A program made the translations under genes and the position numbers. The notes beneath the pieces are model-generated. The model ran no database searches. It saw nothing but the letters and a program-made list of their open reading frames with translations, and had not been told where the DNA came from. Shown piece by piece: positions 1-9,062 of a DNA stretch of 64,000 bases (position 1 is its first letter; each line of letters begins with the position of its first letter). Source of the stretch: Alphaproteobacteria bacterium (lineage in GTDB: Bacteria; Pseudomonadota; Alphaproteobacteria; Rickettsiales; SXRF01); contig JANYES010000003.1 of assembly GCA_025362975.1 (NCBI GenBank), forward strand, positions 1-64,000. Reading direction: 5' to 3'.

Positions 1-1292
<1,292 letters not shown>

Positions 1293-1443
1293 AGTACACT
1301 TTAAGAAATTAAAATGTTCAATTTTACTGATGTCTGATTTCATGAGCGTGCAGTGCAAAGCAGCACTTAGTGCTAACAATCCAGATATATCGACTCAAAT
1401 ACAAGCAAAGTCCAAAAAACCTACTCGTAATATATACTGGCTC

Positions 1444-1596
1444 AAAAGCCGGTTTATATGGCTTGGTGATAATAGCAAGGAAGGTACCACCCGTTCCCAT
1501 TTCGAACACGACCGTGAAACTCCTTAGCGCAGATGGTACTATGTCTTAAGGCATGGGAGAGTATGTCGTTGCCAAGCCTTATAAACCGGCTTTTTT
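1444..1596 (+). terminator. 5S processing stem and rRNA operon terminator
   Basis: The arm at 1444-1458 is an exact reverse complement of 1580-1594, so the precursor can form a 15-bp stem around 5S rRNA, a likely RNase III substrate. The 3' arm runs into a T tract at 1591-1596, which suits transcription termination at the end of the rRNA operon. Confidence 0.7.
1460..1578 (+). rRNA. rrf: 5S ribosomal RNA
   Basis: The terminal helix GGCTTGG (1460-1466) pairs with CCAAGCC (1572-1578), and the interior has the 5S signature CCCGTTCCCATTTCGAAC. It follows the 23S gene after a spacer of about 165 bases that holds no tRNA. The gene is bracketed by perfect 15-base complementary arms (1444-1458 and 1580-1594) that would form a long processing stem. 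Confidence 0.95.
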
Positions 1597-1598
1597 GC

Positions 1599-1728
1599 GT
1601 TTAAATTCTACTAGCGTGGGCGGCTTGCTTGCGAATTTTTAGCTTCCGTTCCTCAAGTAGCGTAGAGCTACGCTGCGGTACGGGTCTCAAAATCGCCGCG
1701 CATCCACCTCACGCTAGCGAATTTAAAC
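1599..1728. repeat. Fold-back element with 19-base terminal inverted repeats
   Basis: The stretch between 5S rRNA and the first protein gene begins with GTTTAAATTC-TA-CTAGCGTG and ends with the inverted copy CACGCTAGCGAATTTAAAC (1710-1728). Inside are nested inverted repeats, including AGCGTAG/CTACGCT (1659-1665/1668-1674). A reading frame across it (1629-1823) has no sign of being a gene. A partial match to the terminal repeat (CACGCTAGCGAAT) occurs near 61844. The structure resembles a MITE or an intergenic palindromic repeat. The rest of the gap to 1931 shows nothing recognisable. Confidence 0.5.
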
Positions 1729-1931
1729 CCCAAAAAAGGGCCATTCGTAGTGGAAACCAACCAAAAACCTATTCAACTTTAACGCTTAAAAGCAATGAGG
1801 TAAAACTGCGTCTATTTCATTAATATTATATAGATCAATAGATTACACCACAGGTTGTAATGATTCTGGACTTGTGTTAAATTACCTTAACTTCTTGCTG
1901 TGTAATCAACATGGTATGGGACGGGTAATGT

Positions 1932-3443
1932 ATGCAGGATCGTAACGGCGAAAAACTCAAATCCGTTTATAGTGATAGCACGGGGTTTGATTATGTGCGC
2001 CAGCAGTTGGTGGATAAGATCCTGAAGCCTCACGGCATCCCGCCGGACGCTTATGACGCGATGTTGACGGGTGATATTTTTGCCAAGCTGACCGCCAAAA
2101 GCGGTCTTGCGACATTACGCAGCATTGGCGGCACCGATAGCGGTTATCAGTTTTTTTCTGTGACGTCTTCAGATGTCACCCGAGCGCCTGTTGAAAATGA
2201 CGGCAGAAGAATTTCACGTTCCTTCCTTGCGCGTTTCGTTGACCAATTCGTGCATGATTTGCAGAACCGTAAACCAGGATCGGTAAAACAAACCTCGCGC
2301 GGCACGAAGCGCATGGGGAATACCGGCTTCCGCCATTATTATAAGGACGATGTCGATTCGATTGTAAGCTGGATGCAGCAACAGCTCGAAACCAGGGAAA
2401 TCGACCTGAAGGCGCCTTTCACTACCAAGCCGCAACCGCGCGTCGATATCCTTGACGATCTTATCGCTTCATTTGCCGAAGGCATCGGTGCCCCGGAAGA
2501 CGGGGAGATGGTCAAGGCGCTTCTCGACAAGCCGCGTTCGACCGATGCGCTGCGCATCATCACCTATGCCTTCACTGAGAAAACCAAGCCAGCGGGCGCC
2601 AAGCCGGGCACGTACGATGGCGGTTCGATTTTGATCGGGGCCGCGATGAAAGCGGTGAACGAAGAGCTTGAGCCGGATGAACAGATTCGATCGATGAAGT
2701 TAAGCCACCTCTATACTTCCGGTGGGCGCACGCTTGAAGCGCATGTAAAGAACGGTATCTCTTACGAGGCTGCCATTGGCTTTTGGAACGAACTTGGCCA
2801 AGGGTTGAAAGAAGCAGGCATTTCGGGGCAGGATATCGTAGACGCGATAAAGGCGAGGGAAGCGGATAGCGTCAGGTGGGCTGAGCAAAAGCGTGCGTCG
2901 ACGGCGCAGGAAAATGAGAGGACCTTCCGCGGCGCGATGGTGAAAGCGTTAAGCGAAGGGTTGGGTATCGATCCCTCGACTGTCGAGGGATACTACAGCA
3001 TCGGTGCGTATTACACTAAAGTGAAAGATGCTTGCCTTGCTATCGATGCGAAATCCTTGAAATTGAGTGTGCCGACGGGGCGAATGGATAATGAATTTAC
3101 CGAACAGCTTAAGGTAAGGGCTGACGTTACCAAAGTCTATTTGCCGACTGAATTTTCGGCATTAACTAAAACACTCACGACTGACGTTGAGGCAAGACCT
3201 GAACAATACGAGCCTGTGTTACGTTTGTTGCGGACCTTGGGTGAGATGGCGCGTGAGCGCGGCGTCGTTGCCCACCAAATCGAGCATTTTATGACAAAAG
3301 ATGCTGTCGCCGAAGCTCTAGCAGCGGAGCCGCCGGAGCCGGAAGTGACGAAGGTGGCGTCGATGAAAAGGCAAAGGCCAGCCTCAGTACGTGCGGTAAT
3401 AGCTGCGCATGAGGCGAAGGAGACTGAGGCTAAGAAAAAATAG
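1932..3443 (+). CDS. Unknown protein, probably truncated by in-frame TAG
   Basis: This 503-residue protein matches no family I recognise. It is soluble by composition, with no signal peptide or membrane segment, and ends in a Lys/Glu/Ala-rich tail. The TAG stop (3441-3443) is followed in the same frame by 126 more sense codons to 3821, and the composition stays continuous across the stop. The 1932-3821 stretch therefore looks like a single gene of about 630 codons broken by a nonsense codon, or read through. The ATG start at 1932 is the first in frame. It begins a run of unrecognised same-strand genes reaching 6830. Confidence 0.7.
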   Translation: MQDRNGEKLKSVYSDSTGFDYVRQQLVDKILKPHGIPPDAYDAMLTGDIFAKLTAKSGLATLRSIGGTDSGYQFFSVTSSDVTRAPVENDGRRISRSFLARFVDQFVHDLQNRKPGSVKQTSRGTKRMGNTGFRHYYKDDVDSIVSWMQQQLETREIDLKAPFTTKPQPRVDILDDLIASFAEGIGAPEDGEMVKALLDKPRSTDALRIITYAFTEKTKPAGAKPGTYDGGSILIGAAMKAVNEELEPDEQIRSMKLSHLYTSGGRTLEAHVKNGISYEAAIGFWNELGQGLKEAGISGQDIVDAIKAREADSVRWAEQKRASTAQENERTFRGAMVKALSEGLGIDPSTVEGYYSIGAYYTKVKDACLAIDAKSLKLSVPTGRMDNEFTEQLKVRADVTKVYLPTEFSALTKTLTTDVEARPEQYEPVLRLLRTLGEMARERGVVAHQIEHFMTKDAVAEALAAEPPEPEVTKVASMKRQRPASVRAVIAAHEAKETEAKKK

Positions 3444-3464
3444 GAGCCGAAAGTTATCGAAACT

Positions 3465-3821
3465 GTGGCAGCACCCGTTGAAATAGAAATGGTGGAAGCG
3501 GCACAAGCGCTCGTCACTCCGGTGGTGGAAAAGGGGCCGGTGGCGGAATTGAGAATCGCTAACGGCTATATTCCTAACATCAATAATAACCGCCATACGA
3601 TGTTGTTGCTGGAACGGCTGCAAAATAAGGCTGGGCGTGGAAATGTGGGGCTTGAAGGCGACGGGAAACCGATCAGTGTGAAGATGGAATTACAGGCGCA
3701 GACTACGCTGTTGGCGAAGATCTTCGTGGCCGATGACGCGAAGGACCGCGAGGCCGCGATTGCGGCGGTTCGCGCGGTTGAAAAAACCTATGAGATGGGG
3801 CCGGGGCATCGGCCGCTTTAA
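3465..3821 (+). pseudogene. C-terminal continuation of the preceding unknown gene
   Basis: This frame (118 codons from a GTG) is in the same phase as the gene ending at 3443, and the seven codons between them contain no other stop. No convincing ribosome-binding site lies just before the GTG; the nearest purine-rich run (AGGAG) spans the upstream stop itself. The sequence goes from a Glu/Ala/Val-rich linker into a compact C-terminal domain. I read it as the distal part of a single gene interrupted by TAG. An independent gene using GTG is possible but less likely. Function unknown. Confidence 0.55.
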
Positions 3822-3993
3822 AGCTCAATCTCAGAGCATCGAAACACAGTTGGTTATTAGGTGTTAATCTTTTTGGAACATGCTTTATTAGATTTGTGTT
3901 ATTACAATGAGATTCACATTCATGATTGCTAACATTTATTAATGACTGCACTAATGGCTGTTTTTGCTATAATGGCCTGAAATAGAGGGATAT

Positions 3994-4491
3994 ATGGCGC
4001 AGCGCGACAACGCGGCTTTAGTTGATAATGTGATGGCGGCGATTCAGGAGGGGCGGTTGACCGGGCCTGGGCGCGTATTGGTCGAGGGGGCGATTCCCGG
4101 CGCTGATACGCTTCCCGATATTACGCTGCGCGAACGCCTTGAAGCATTCGTGGCGGAAGTCTATAAAAACGATAATCGCGGTAGCATGTTTTTGCTTAGC
4201 AAACTCGAAGACGCGAAACCCAAGAAGAAGATTCGCCCGGATTTAAGCTTTGCCGATACCGAGGAAGGGCGCAGGGATGCGATGCTTCTGGAATATACGG
4301 CGAATGCTATTGAAGACGGTACGGTGCCCGCAAGAGCGCAAGGCATGATCGATGATCTTTTGCCGGGTGCGAAGGAAATGGAAGCTGATAAACTGCGCAT
4401 GGATTTGAAAAATATCATCCACAGCGCGCGTAACGATGATAAACTCGGAACGTTTTATTCTGGGACAAATTGCACGCGCAGGCGGCGCTAA
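3994..4491 (+). CDS. Hypothetical protein, 165 aa
   Basis: A soluble, mixed-charge protein of unknown family with a short basic C-terminus. It follows a 170-base AT-rich gap that probably holds a promoter and precedes the next gene by 14 bases, so the two are likely cotranscribed. The start is an ATG after AGAGGGATAT. No catalytic motif is visible. Confidence 0.65.
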   Translation: MAQRDNAALVDNVMAAIQEGRLTGPGRVLVEGAIPGADTLPDITLRERLEAFVAEVYKNDNRGSMFLLSKLEDAKPKKKIRPDLSFADTEEGRRDAMLLEYTANAIEDGTVPARAQGMIDDLLPGAKEMEADKLRMDLKNIIHSARNDDKLGTFYSGTNCTRRRR

Positions 4492-4505
4492 AGGGTTGGA
4501 GTGAT

Positions 4506-5435
4506 ATGAGTAAACTTGAAACAAAACTTTCGCAGCAACAGGCCGTTAAACTGGCGCATGCGTTTGAATCGGAGTTGGGGCTGAAAACGCAGGTGGTCGA
4601 TTATTCGACGCGCCCGGAAGATAAGCCGAACGCCATGTTCAAAAGCCCGAAAGAGGGCTTTGCGGTGGAATGGAAATCGCCCGACACGCGAGAGCCGAAA
4701 GTGGTTGCCAAGCGCGAGGCGCAGCTCGATCAGGAATTTAAGGACGCGCTGACCAATGTGCGTATTGAAGTGGCGTGGGAGCCGGGGAATGAACAGCTGG
4801 CGAAAGCGTTGCAAACGCGCCCGGGCAAAGAACGCGAGGCGCTGATTGAAGGCGTGATGCGCAGCATTGCGGACCCTGCGCAGTTAGAAGCGCATGCACA
4901 ATATCTGGAGAAGATGCGCCTTGAATTGCCGCAGGAGGAAAAGCTTGACGACGCCACGATGAAAAAAGTCCTGAAGGACGGCGTAGCGGGGCTTAGCGAC
5001 GATGAGCTGGTGCGGATTTCGTTTTCGACCGACCGGCTACGGCAGGTGTGGCTTGCAATGATGGACGATATTAACTGGGGCGCGTTTTTATTGCAGTCGG
5101 TGGATTTTGCGGCGACGGAAGCGGCACGCGCCAACGGCGATATGGGCATGTCGGCGAATCTGATGGTTGAGGCGATGATTGACCGCTCCGAAGGTGAAAT
5201 TTTCGACGAAGCGATTAGCGACGATGACGATGACGCTGAAGAAAAAGATAAGCGCAAAGCGGCCAAACGCCGCCAGCCGCACCGCTCGAAACTGGCTGTT
5301 GTCAGCGAGGTTTTGCAAGGCAAGATGACCGATATCTTCGACCGCATCGTGGGGCGCGAGCCGCTTTCGGGCGAACTCAGGCGCGGGCAGACCGATAAGG
5401 GGCAAGAAATGGAAGCGCCTGATTTAAGCTTCTAA
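4506..5435 (+). CDS. Hypothetical protein, 309 aa
   Basis: Unrecognised protein. The start at 4506 is chosen because GGAG lies five bases upstream and the protein then begins MSKLETKL; an upstream in-frame ATG at 4470 lies inside the previous gene. The N-terminal third is hydrophilic. Residues around 235-250 form an acidic run (DDDDDAEEKDK) followed by a basic run, which suggests a flexible linker. No signal peptide or transmembrane segment is seen. It probably shares a transcript with the gene ending at 4491. Confidence 0.65.
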   Translation: MSKLETKLSQQQAVKLAHAFESELGLKTQVVDYSTRPEDKPNAMFKSPKEGFAVEWKSPDTREPKVVAKREAQLDQEFKDALTNVRIEVAWEPGNEQLAKALQTRPGKEREALIEGVMRSIADPAQLEAHAQYLEKMRLELPQEEKLDDATMKKVLKDGVAGLSDDELVRISFSTDRLRQVWLAMMDDINWGAFLLQSVDFAATEAARANGDMGMSANLMVEAMIDRSEGEIFDEAISDDDDDAEEKDKRKAAKRRQPHRSKLAVVSEVLQGKMTDIFDRIVGREPLSGELRRGQTDKGQEMEAPDLSF

Positions 5436-5576
5436 TCCGTTCTAAGTTAATGTTTTATCCATTTTTGGTTCATTAAAACGTCATATATCTCCTGTTGGGA
5501 GAGGTTAGCGGCAGCGGTATAATAAATCCATAAGTGCAATAGAGTTATTGGGCCTTTGGGCCGGGGGATCAGTTAA

Positions 5577-5780
5577 ATGAAAGTGATTAGCATGATTTCT
5601 TATAAGCCACTTGGCGCTGGCGAAGAGTTTTTGCCTAAGAGGTCGAAGCTGTCGGCGGTGGACCGCATGACGATGGCGGTGAGCACGAAAGTGGCGGCGC
5701 AACCGTATGTACTCGGCGATATTGAAGAAATCCTTTTGGCGGGCAGCACGAAAAAAATTGCCGGTAACACAGGCCTGTAA
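5577..5780 (+). CDS. Small hypothetical protein, 67 aa
   Basis: A short reading frame starting with ATG after a GGGGGATCAG segment. It has no recognisable domain. Its TAA stop is followed three bases later, in the same frame, by the GTG start of the next gene. The two may therefore be translationally coupled, or may once have been one gene. Confidence 0.5.
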   Translation: MKVISMISYKPLGAGEEFLPKRSKLSAVDRMTMAVSTKVAAQPYVLGDIEEILLAGSTKKIAGNTGL

Positions 5781-5783
5781 ATC

Positions 5784-6560
5784 GTGGCCGACACCCCCAA
5801 ACCTGATAATCAGAAAAAGCCCGAGGGCTTGGACCGCCGCGATGCGTTGAAGGCGTTTACGGCGAGCATTCTCGGCTCGATGTTCCCGGCGGCAGCACCG
5901 GTGGTTGCGAAGTTTACGCAGAAACAATCGGGATTCGCGGTGGCGTCGGTATTTGCGAATTTGATTCCGCAGGTGGGACATGAGGTGACGGATAATAACG
6001 TGGCGATGGCGAATTTTATGGGGCAGCTCGGCGGGGATATGCTCGAGCGCGATGATTTGACGGCGGATGAGCGCAAACTTGCGGGGAAGATGCAGGATGT
6101 GTCGATGGGGTATATTCGCGGCGCTATCGAACAGCGCGGGCCGGGGAATCGCATGCGGCCTGAGCAGTGGCGGCAGTTTGAAGAAATCGCGACGGAATTT
6201 CGCAAAGCCACAAAAGAAATTGCGCCGTATGCTAGTGATTTCAGCATGAATGTTTTGAAGCAGATGGCGCGGGATGTGATCAAGCCGCAGCTGCGCAAGC
6301 AGCAAGAGGCGCGTAAAGCGGAGCAACGCAAAGTTAATGATGATGTGAAGCGCGATGCGCTGCCTGAGGCGAAAACTGAGGCGCTGCCAGTGGCGGTTGA
6401 GTTGACAGAAGATCGGTTGGAACGGCTGTCGACGGAGATGCGCCAGATGGTGGATGATATCAATCATGTTACGGGGCCGCAGCAACGCACAGGGCGTGAG
6501 CCATACACAGAACAATTGATTCGCACGCGCCAGACCATCTTGCCTAAATATAAAGAATAA
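5784..6560 (+). CDS. Hypothetical protein, 258 aa (GTG start)
   Basis: Unknown family. The N-terminus is hydrophilic, then residues about 18-38 (RRDALKAFTASILGSMFPAA) form a moderately hydrophobic stretch that resembles a twin-arginine-like or weak signal sequence but is not convincing. The remainder is helical and charged. The GTG start gives a typical MADTPK beginning but lacks a strong Shine-Dalgarno site, consistent with coupling to the 67-residue frame just upstream. Confidence 0.6.
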   Translation: MADTPKPDNQKKPEGLDRRDALKAFTASILGSMFPAAAPVVAKFTQKQSGFAVASVFANLIPQVGHEVTDNNVAMANFMGQLGGDMLERDDLTADERKLAGKMQDVSMGYIRGAIEQRGPGNRMRPEQWRQFEEIATEFRKATKEIAPYASDFSMNVLKQMARDVIKPQLRKQQEARKAEQRKVNDDVKRDALPEAKTEALPVAVELTEDRLERLSTEMRQMVDDINHVTGPQQRTGREPYTEQLIRTRQTILPKYKE

Positions 6561-6701
6561 TCCCGCTGTAAGGCCCGCTCAGAGCCGGTCTTAACGTTTA
6601 CGCTCCCATTATAATTCCGTAGCCGAACCCTATGGCGCTTTTAGCTGTATGTGGAGCATGATGAGAAAATTGAGATCAACCACCATCTGAGGAATTCAAT
6701 C

Positions 6702-6830
6702 ATGCGTGTTACCCCGGCTGCTGCCATTCCCGCTTCTAAATTCGCTGCCCGCCGCCCAACGCCTGTTTCGTTCAATGACTTCGTGCAGGAAATTTCAAAG
6801 AAGGCTTACGTAGTTAAATTGGAAGCGTAA
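6702..6830 (+). CDS. Small basic hypothetical protein, 42 aa
   Basis: This short frame starts at an ATG preceded by TGAGGAATTCAATC, which contains a good GAGGA ribosome-binding site nine bases upstream. It encodes MRVTPAAAIPAS followed by a basic patch and ends KLEA. It lies in a gap between unrelated genes and ends exactly where the convergent protease gene ends. No family recognised. Good spacing and sense-like composition suggest it is real. Confidence 0.45.
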   Translation: MRVTPAAAIPASKFAARRPTPVSFNDFVQEISKKAYVVKLEA

Positions 6831-7490
6831 TCAACGCACGCTGCCGTGGTAAAAATATACGCCAAGGCCGATGGTGAAGACGAAACATCCGTAGAGTGAA
6901 TGCTCAAAACTGGTTAAGGCCAGTGAGCGGTGTTTTTGGTAAGTGTCTACGAACATCCAGCCGCCGACGGAGGAGAATATCATTGCAATCCAATTGCGCA
7001 TGATGATGTGCACCCAGCCGAAAATGATCGCGTTGACTAGCCGCATGTGTTGTGACGGGACGACGCTTGCGTAGCGGCGCAGGAAAAAGCTGCGGAAGAT
7101 GATCTCCTGCGGAATGACGGACAATAACGGATAAAAAATCATGACCAGCATCCAGCCGACCGGGTTGGTGCGGATGAGGCCGAACATGGAGCCGGGCAGC
7201 ATAAACCATGTGAAGATAAACGTGGCGGCTGCGTTCGGGAAGAAACGAATGAGAATGGGTTTAAGGGTGGCGCGGGTGAAGGCGCTGGCGTTCCATTCGC
7301 GGCCCCAGCGTATGCCTTGTTTTTCCAGCTTATACCAGGCGAAACCGCCGATCAGCCAGATGATGGGGACCATGAGGTTATGTAGGCGCGTGGCGTAGAT
7401 GAAGGCGGGGAACAGGATGAAGATACCGACCATCTCTAAGGTCAGGCGGCGGCGGGCTTTAACGCTTATGACCGTGTCTTTTAAATACAT
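6831..7490 (-). CDS. CPBP-family (Abi/CAAX-like) intramembrane protease
   Basis: A 219-residue protein with about six hydrophobic segments. The CPBP signatures are visible in order: PQEIIFR at 127-133 (family EExxxR, with the first Glu replaced by Gln128), FGWVHI at 157-162 supplying the metal-ligand His161, and a third EHSLYG motif near the C-terminus. Family members cleave prenylated or other membrane substrates, or act in bacteriocin immunity; the substrate here is unknown. The Q-for-E change leaves activity uncertain. It is a single gene, convergent with the 42-residue frame. Confidence 0.75.
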   Translation of the reverse strand: MYLKDTVISVKARRRLTLEMVGIFILFPAFIYATRLHNLMVPIIWLIGGFAWYKLEKQGIRWGREWNASAFTRATLKPILIRFFPNAAATFIFTWFMLPGSMFGLIRTNPVGWMLVMIFYPLLSVIPQEIIFRSFFLRRYASVVPSQHMRLVNAIIFGWVHIIMRNWIAMIFSSVGGWMFVDTYQKHRSLALTSFEHSLYGCFVFTIGLGVYFYHGSVR

Positions 7491-7644
7491 TTACTGCCTT
7501 GGGCGCGGTGAGTTATAGTAAAATATCATGTAAAACCGTGGGTTAAGATAGGTAAAATTTTAATAAAATTGTATTAATAATTAATGAAAGTTTATGCCCC
7601 ATTTTGGTAGAATGTAAGGACTAATTGGTTCAGGGAGACTAACC

Positions 7645-7788
7645 ATGAAGACACTCATCGCATTATATCATGATGAAGCAGGCACCACTGTCTCAGAATA
7701 CGCCATTATCGGCGGCATGATCGCTTTTACGGCGTTTGCTTCGATGGCGGCGCTGGGGTATAAATTCATGTCACTTTTGGTTTCGTAA
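7645..7788 (+). CDS. Flp/Fap-type pilin subunit
   Basis: A 47-residue protein with the Flp pilin pattern: a short basic leader, then DEAGTTVSEYAIIGG followed by a single hydrophobic helix. The Glu five residues into the mature helix and the adjacent Tyr are hallmarks of Flp prepilins processed by TadV-type peptidases. ATG follows a GGGAG site. No tad/cpa assembly genes lie nearby, so it is an orphan pilin within this window and would depend on machinery elsewhere. Confidence 0.85.
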   Translation: MKTLIALYHDEAGTTVSEYAIIGGMIAFTAFASMAALGYKFMSLLVS

Positions 7789-7811
7789 AGAGGCACCACA
7801 TTCGATAGCGA

Positions 7812-7842
7812 TCGCGGGCGTGCTGAAAAGCGCGCCCGTTTG
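7812..7842. terminator. Weak hairpin after the pilin gene
   Basis: CGGGCG (7815-7820) pairs with CGCCCG (7833-7838) shortly after the pilin stop and is followed by a short T-rich run. It could end both the pilin transcript and the convergent gene. Confidence 0.4.
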
Positions 7843-7865
7843 CTATTTCAGGTCCCGTTTCTATT

Positions 7866-8918
7866 TCAAGGATTTTTCTTTTCTTCGGTGAATTCCATGA
7901 GGGTGAGTTTGTTCTGGTGGGCGGTGGAGCGTTTGTTGTTGATGGTTTTGCCCTGCGCGTAATGTTTCTGCCAGCCAGCTTTGGTGGCTTCCGAATCTTT
8001 AATTTTTAAATCCTTGTTGAACTGGCGGCGGCTGTCGGCCCATTTGAGGTAGTCGGCGTGCAGTTCGGGGTCGGAGGCGATGTCGCGGATAACGGGTTTG
8101 AAATGCTCGACCTCATAGCGGCGTTGCGGGGTAACCATGCAGATCGGTTCGCCGATGTCGAAGGTGACGGGGTGGTTCGGGCGGGTGATCATCCAGTTCA
8201 TGGTGAAGGTGGATTCGGCCCAGTCGGTTTCGATAATGCCGGTGAGCGCGCTGACGGCGTCTTTGGGCATGTTGGCGGGGCCTTGGGCGATGAGGTTGTA
8301 GCCGGGGGGCGTGCGGAATAAATAGGGCAGTGTGAAGGTGAGGATGCCGGAGCCGAATACGCTGACTGCCGGAACTGGCTCGGGGCCTTCTAGGCAGGTG
8401 ATTTTCAGGGCTTCGGGGCCCATGCCGCCGTCCCACACCACGGTGATTTTATGGGCGAGCAGGGCGAGCCAGCCCGCTTGGTTGGCGATGAGCATGGGCA
8501 TGCAGCGATAGGCGAAACGGTTGGGGGTTTTGTCCATCCATTCGCGTGTGGACGCGCCGGTGATGAGGGGCATCGGGGTTCGGTTAAGGCGGTAGGCTAT
8601 GAGTTCGAGCGGCTCGCTGTGCAGCAGGGCTTCGCTTTCGTCTTCGGCATTCTGGTGTTTGGCGGGGGTTTGCGGGTCGATGCTGTCTTTAATGAGGCGC
8701 TGGACGAGGCTGCGTTTTTTGCGGGCTTCGCTTAGGGAGATTTCAGGGTATGGGCCGAGGTCCAGCTCGGTGCCGTAGCCCTGCCAGAGGTATTCGATGC
8801 GCCACATCATCTGGCCGGTGGGAGGGACATGGAGGTACATGCCGTCTTCGTCTTCGACGCGGAAGGTGGATGTGCCGGGGACGGCGCTTTTGCGTAAGCT
8901 CTGGGTGGTAAGGGCCAT
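7866..8918 (-). CDS. DUF4102-like integrase arm domain fused to DUF6065
   Basis: 350 residues. Residues about 10-84 resemble the N-terminal arm-binding domain (DUF4102) of P4-type tyrosine recombinases: DGMYLHV, then WRIEY, then GPYPEISLSEARKKR. The genuine integrase at 29170-30387 has the same pattern (DGLFLLI, WRFRY, GTYPEISLLDARDKR). From about 104 on, the sequence switches to a DUF6065-like protein (ELIAYRL, RFAYRCMPMLIANQAGW, TGIIETDW). The recombinase catalytic domain is absent. Function is unknown; it may be a DNA-binding form of DUF6065. Domain names are from memory of family patterns. Confidence 0.7.
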   Translation of the reverse strand: MALTTQSLRKSAVPGTSTFRVEDEDGMYLHVPPTGQMMWRIEYLWQGYGTELDLGPYPEISLSEARKKRSLVQRLIKDSIDPQTPAKHQNAEDESEALLHSEPLELIAYRLNRTPMPLITGASTREWMDKTPNRFAYRCMPMLIANQAGWLALLAHKITVVWDGGMGPEALKITCLEGPEPVPAVSVFGSGILTFTLPYLFRTPPGYNLIAQGPANMPKDAVSALTGIIETDWAESTFTMNWMITRPNHPVTFDIGEPICMVTPQRRYEVEHFKPVIRDIASDPELHADYLKWADSRRQFNKDLKIKDSEATKAGWQKHYAQGKTINNKRSTAHQNKLTLMEFTEEKKNP

Positions 8919-9062
8919 AAATCATGCTTTATGATCGGGTTGCGTGAAGCGACCATAATCGCTCAGGCCGGAACTGGCAAGGGGTTGCGCGGGGATAAAA
9001 AAACGCTCGCCGCTGGGGACGGTTTACGTTAAAAGGGGGCTGTAAAACAAGGCAAAATAACT

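Noticed and set aside
1324-1527. Short genes in the 23S-5S spacer
   Set aside because: The frames run into 5S rRNA and have no ribosome-binding site.
5505-6515. A 336-residue minus-strand gene opposite the 5784-6560 gene
   Set aside because: Its Arg/His-rich composition is typical of a reverse-frame shadow, and the plus-strand frame has more natural composition and spacing.
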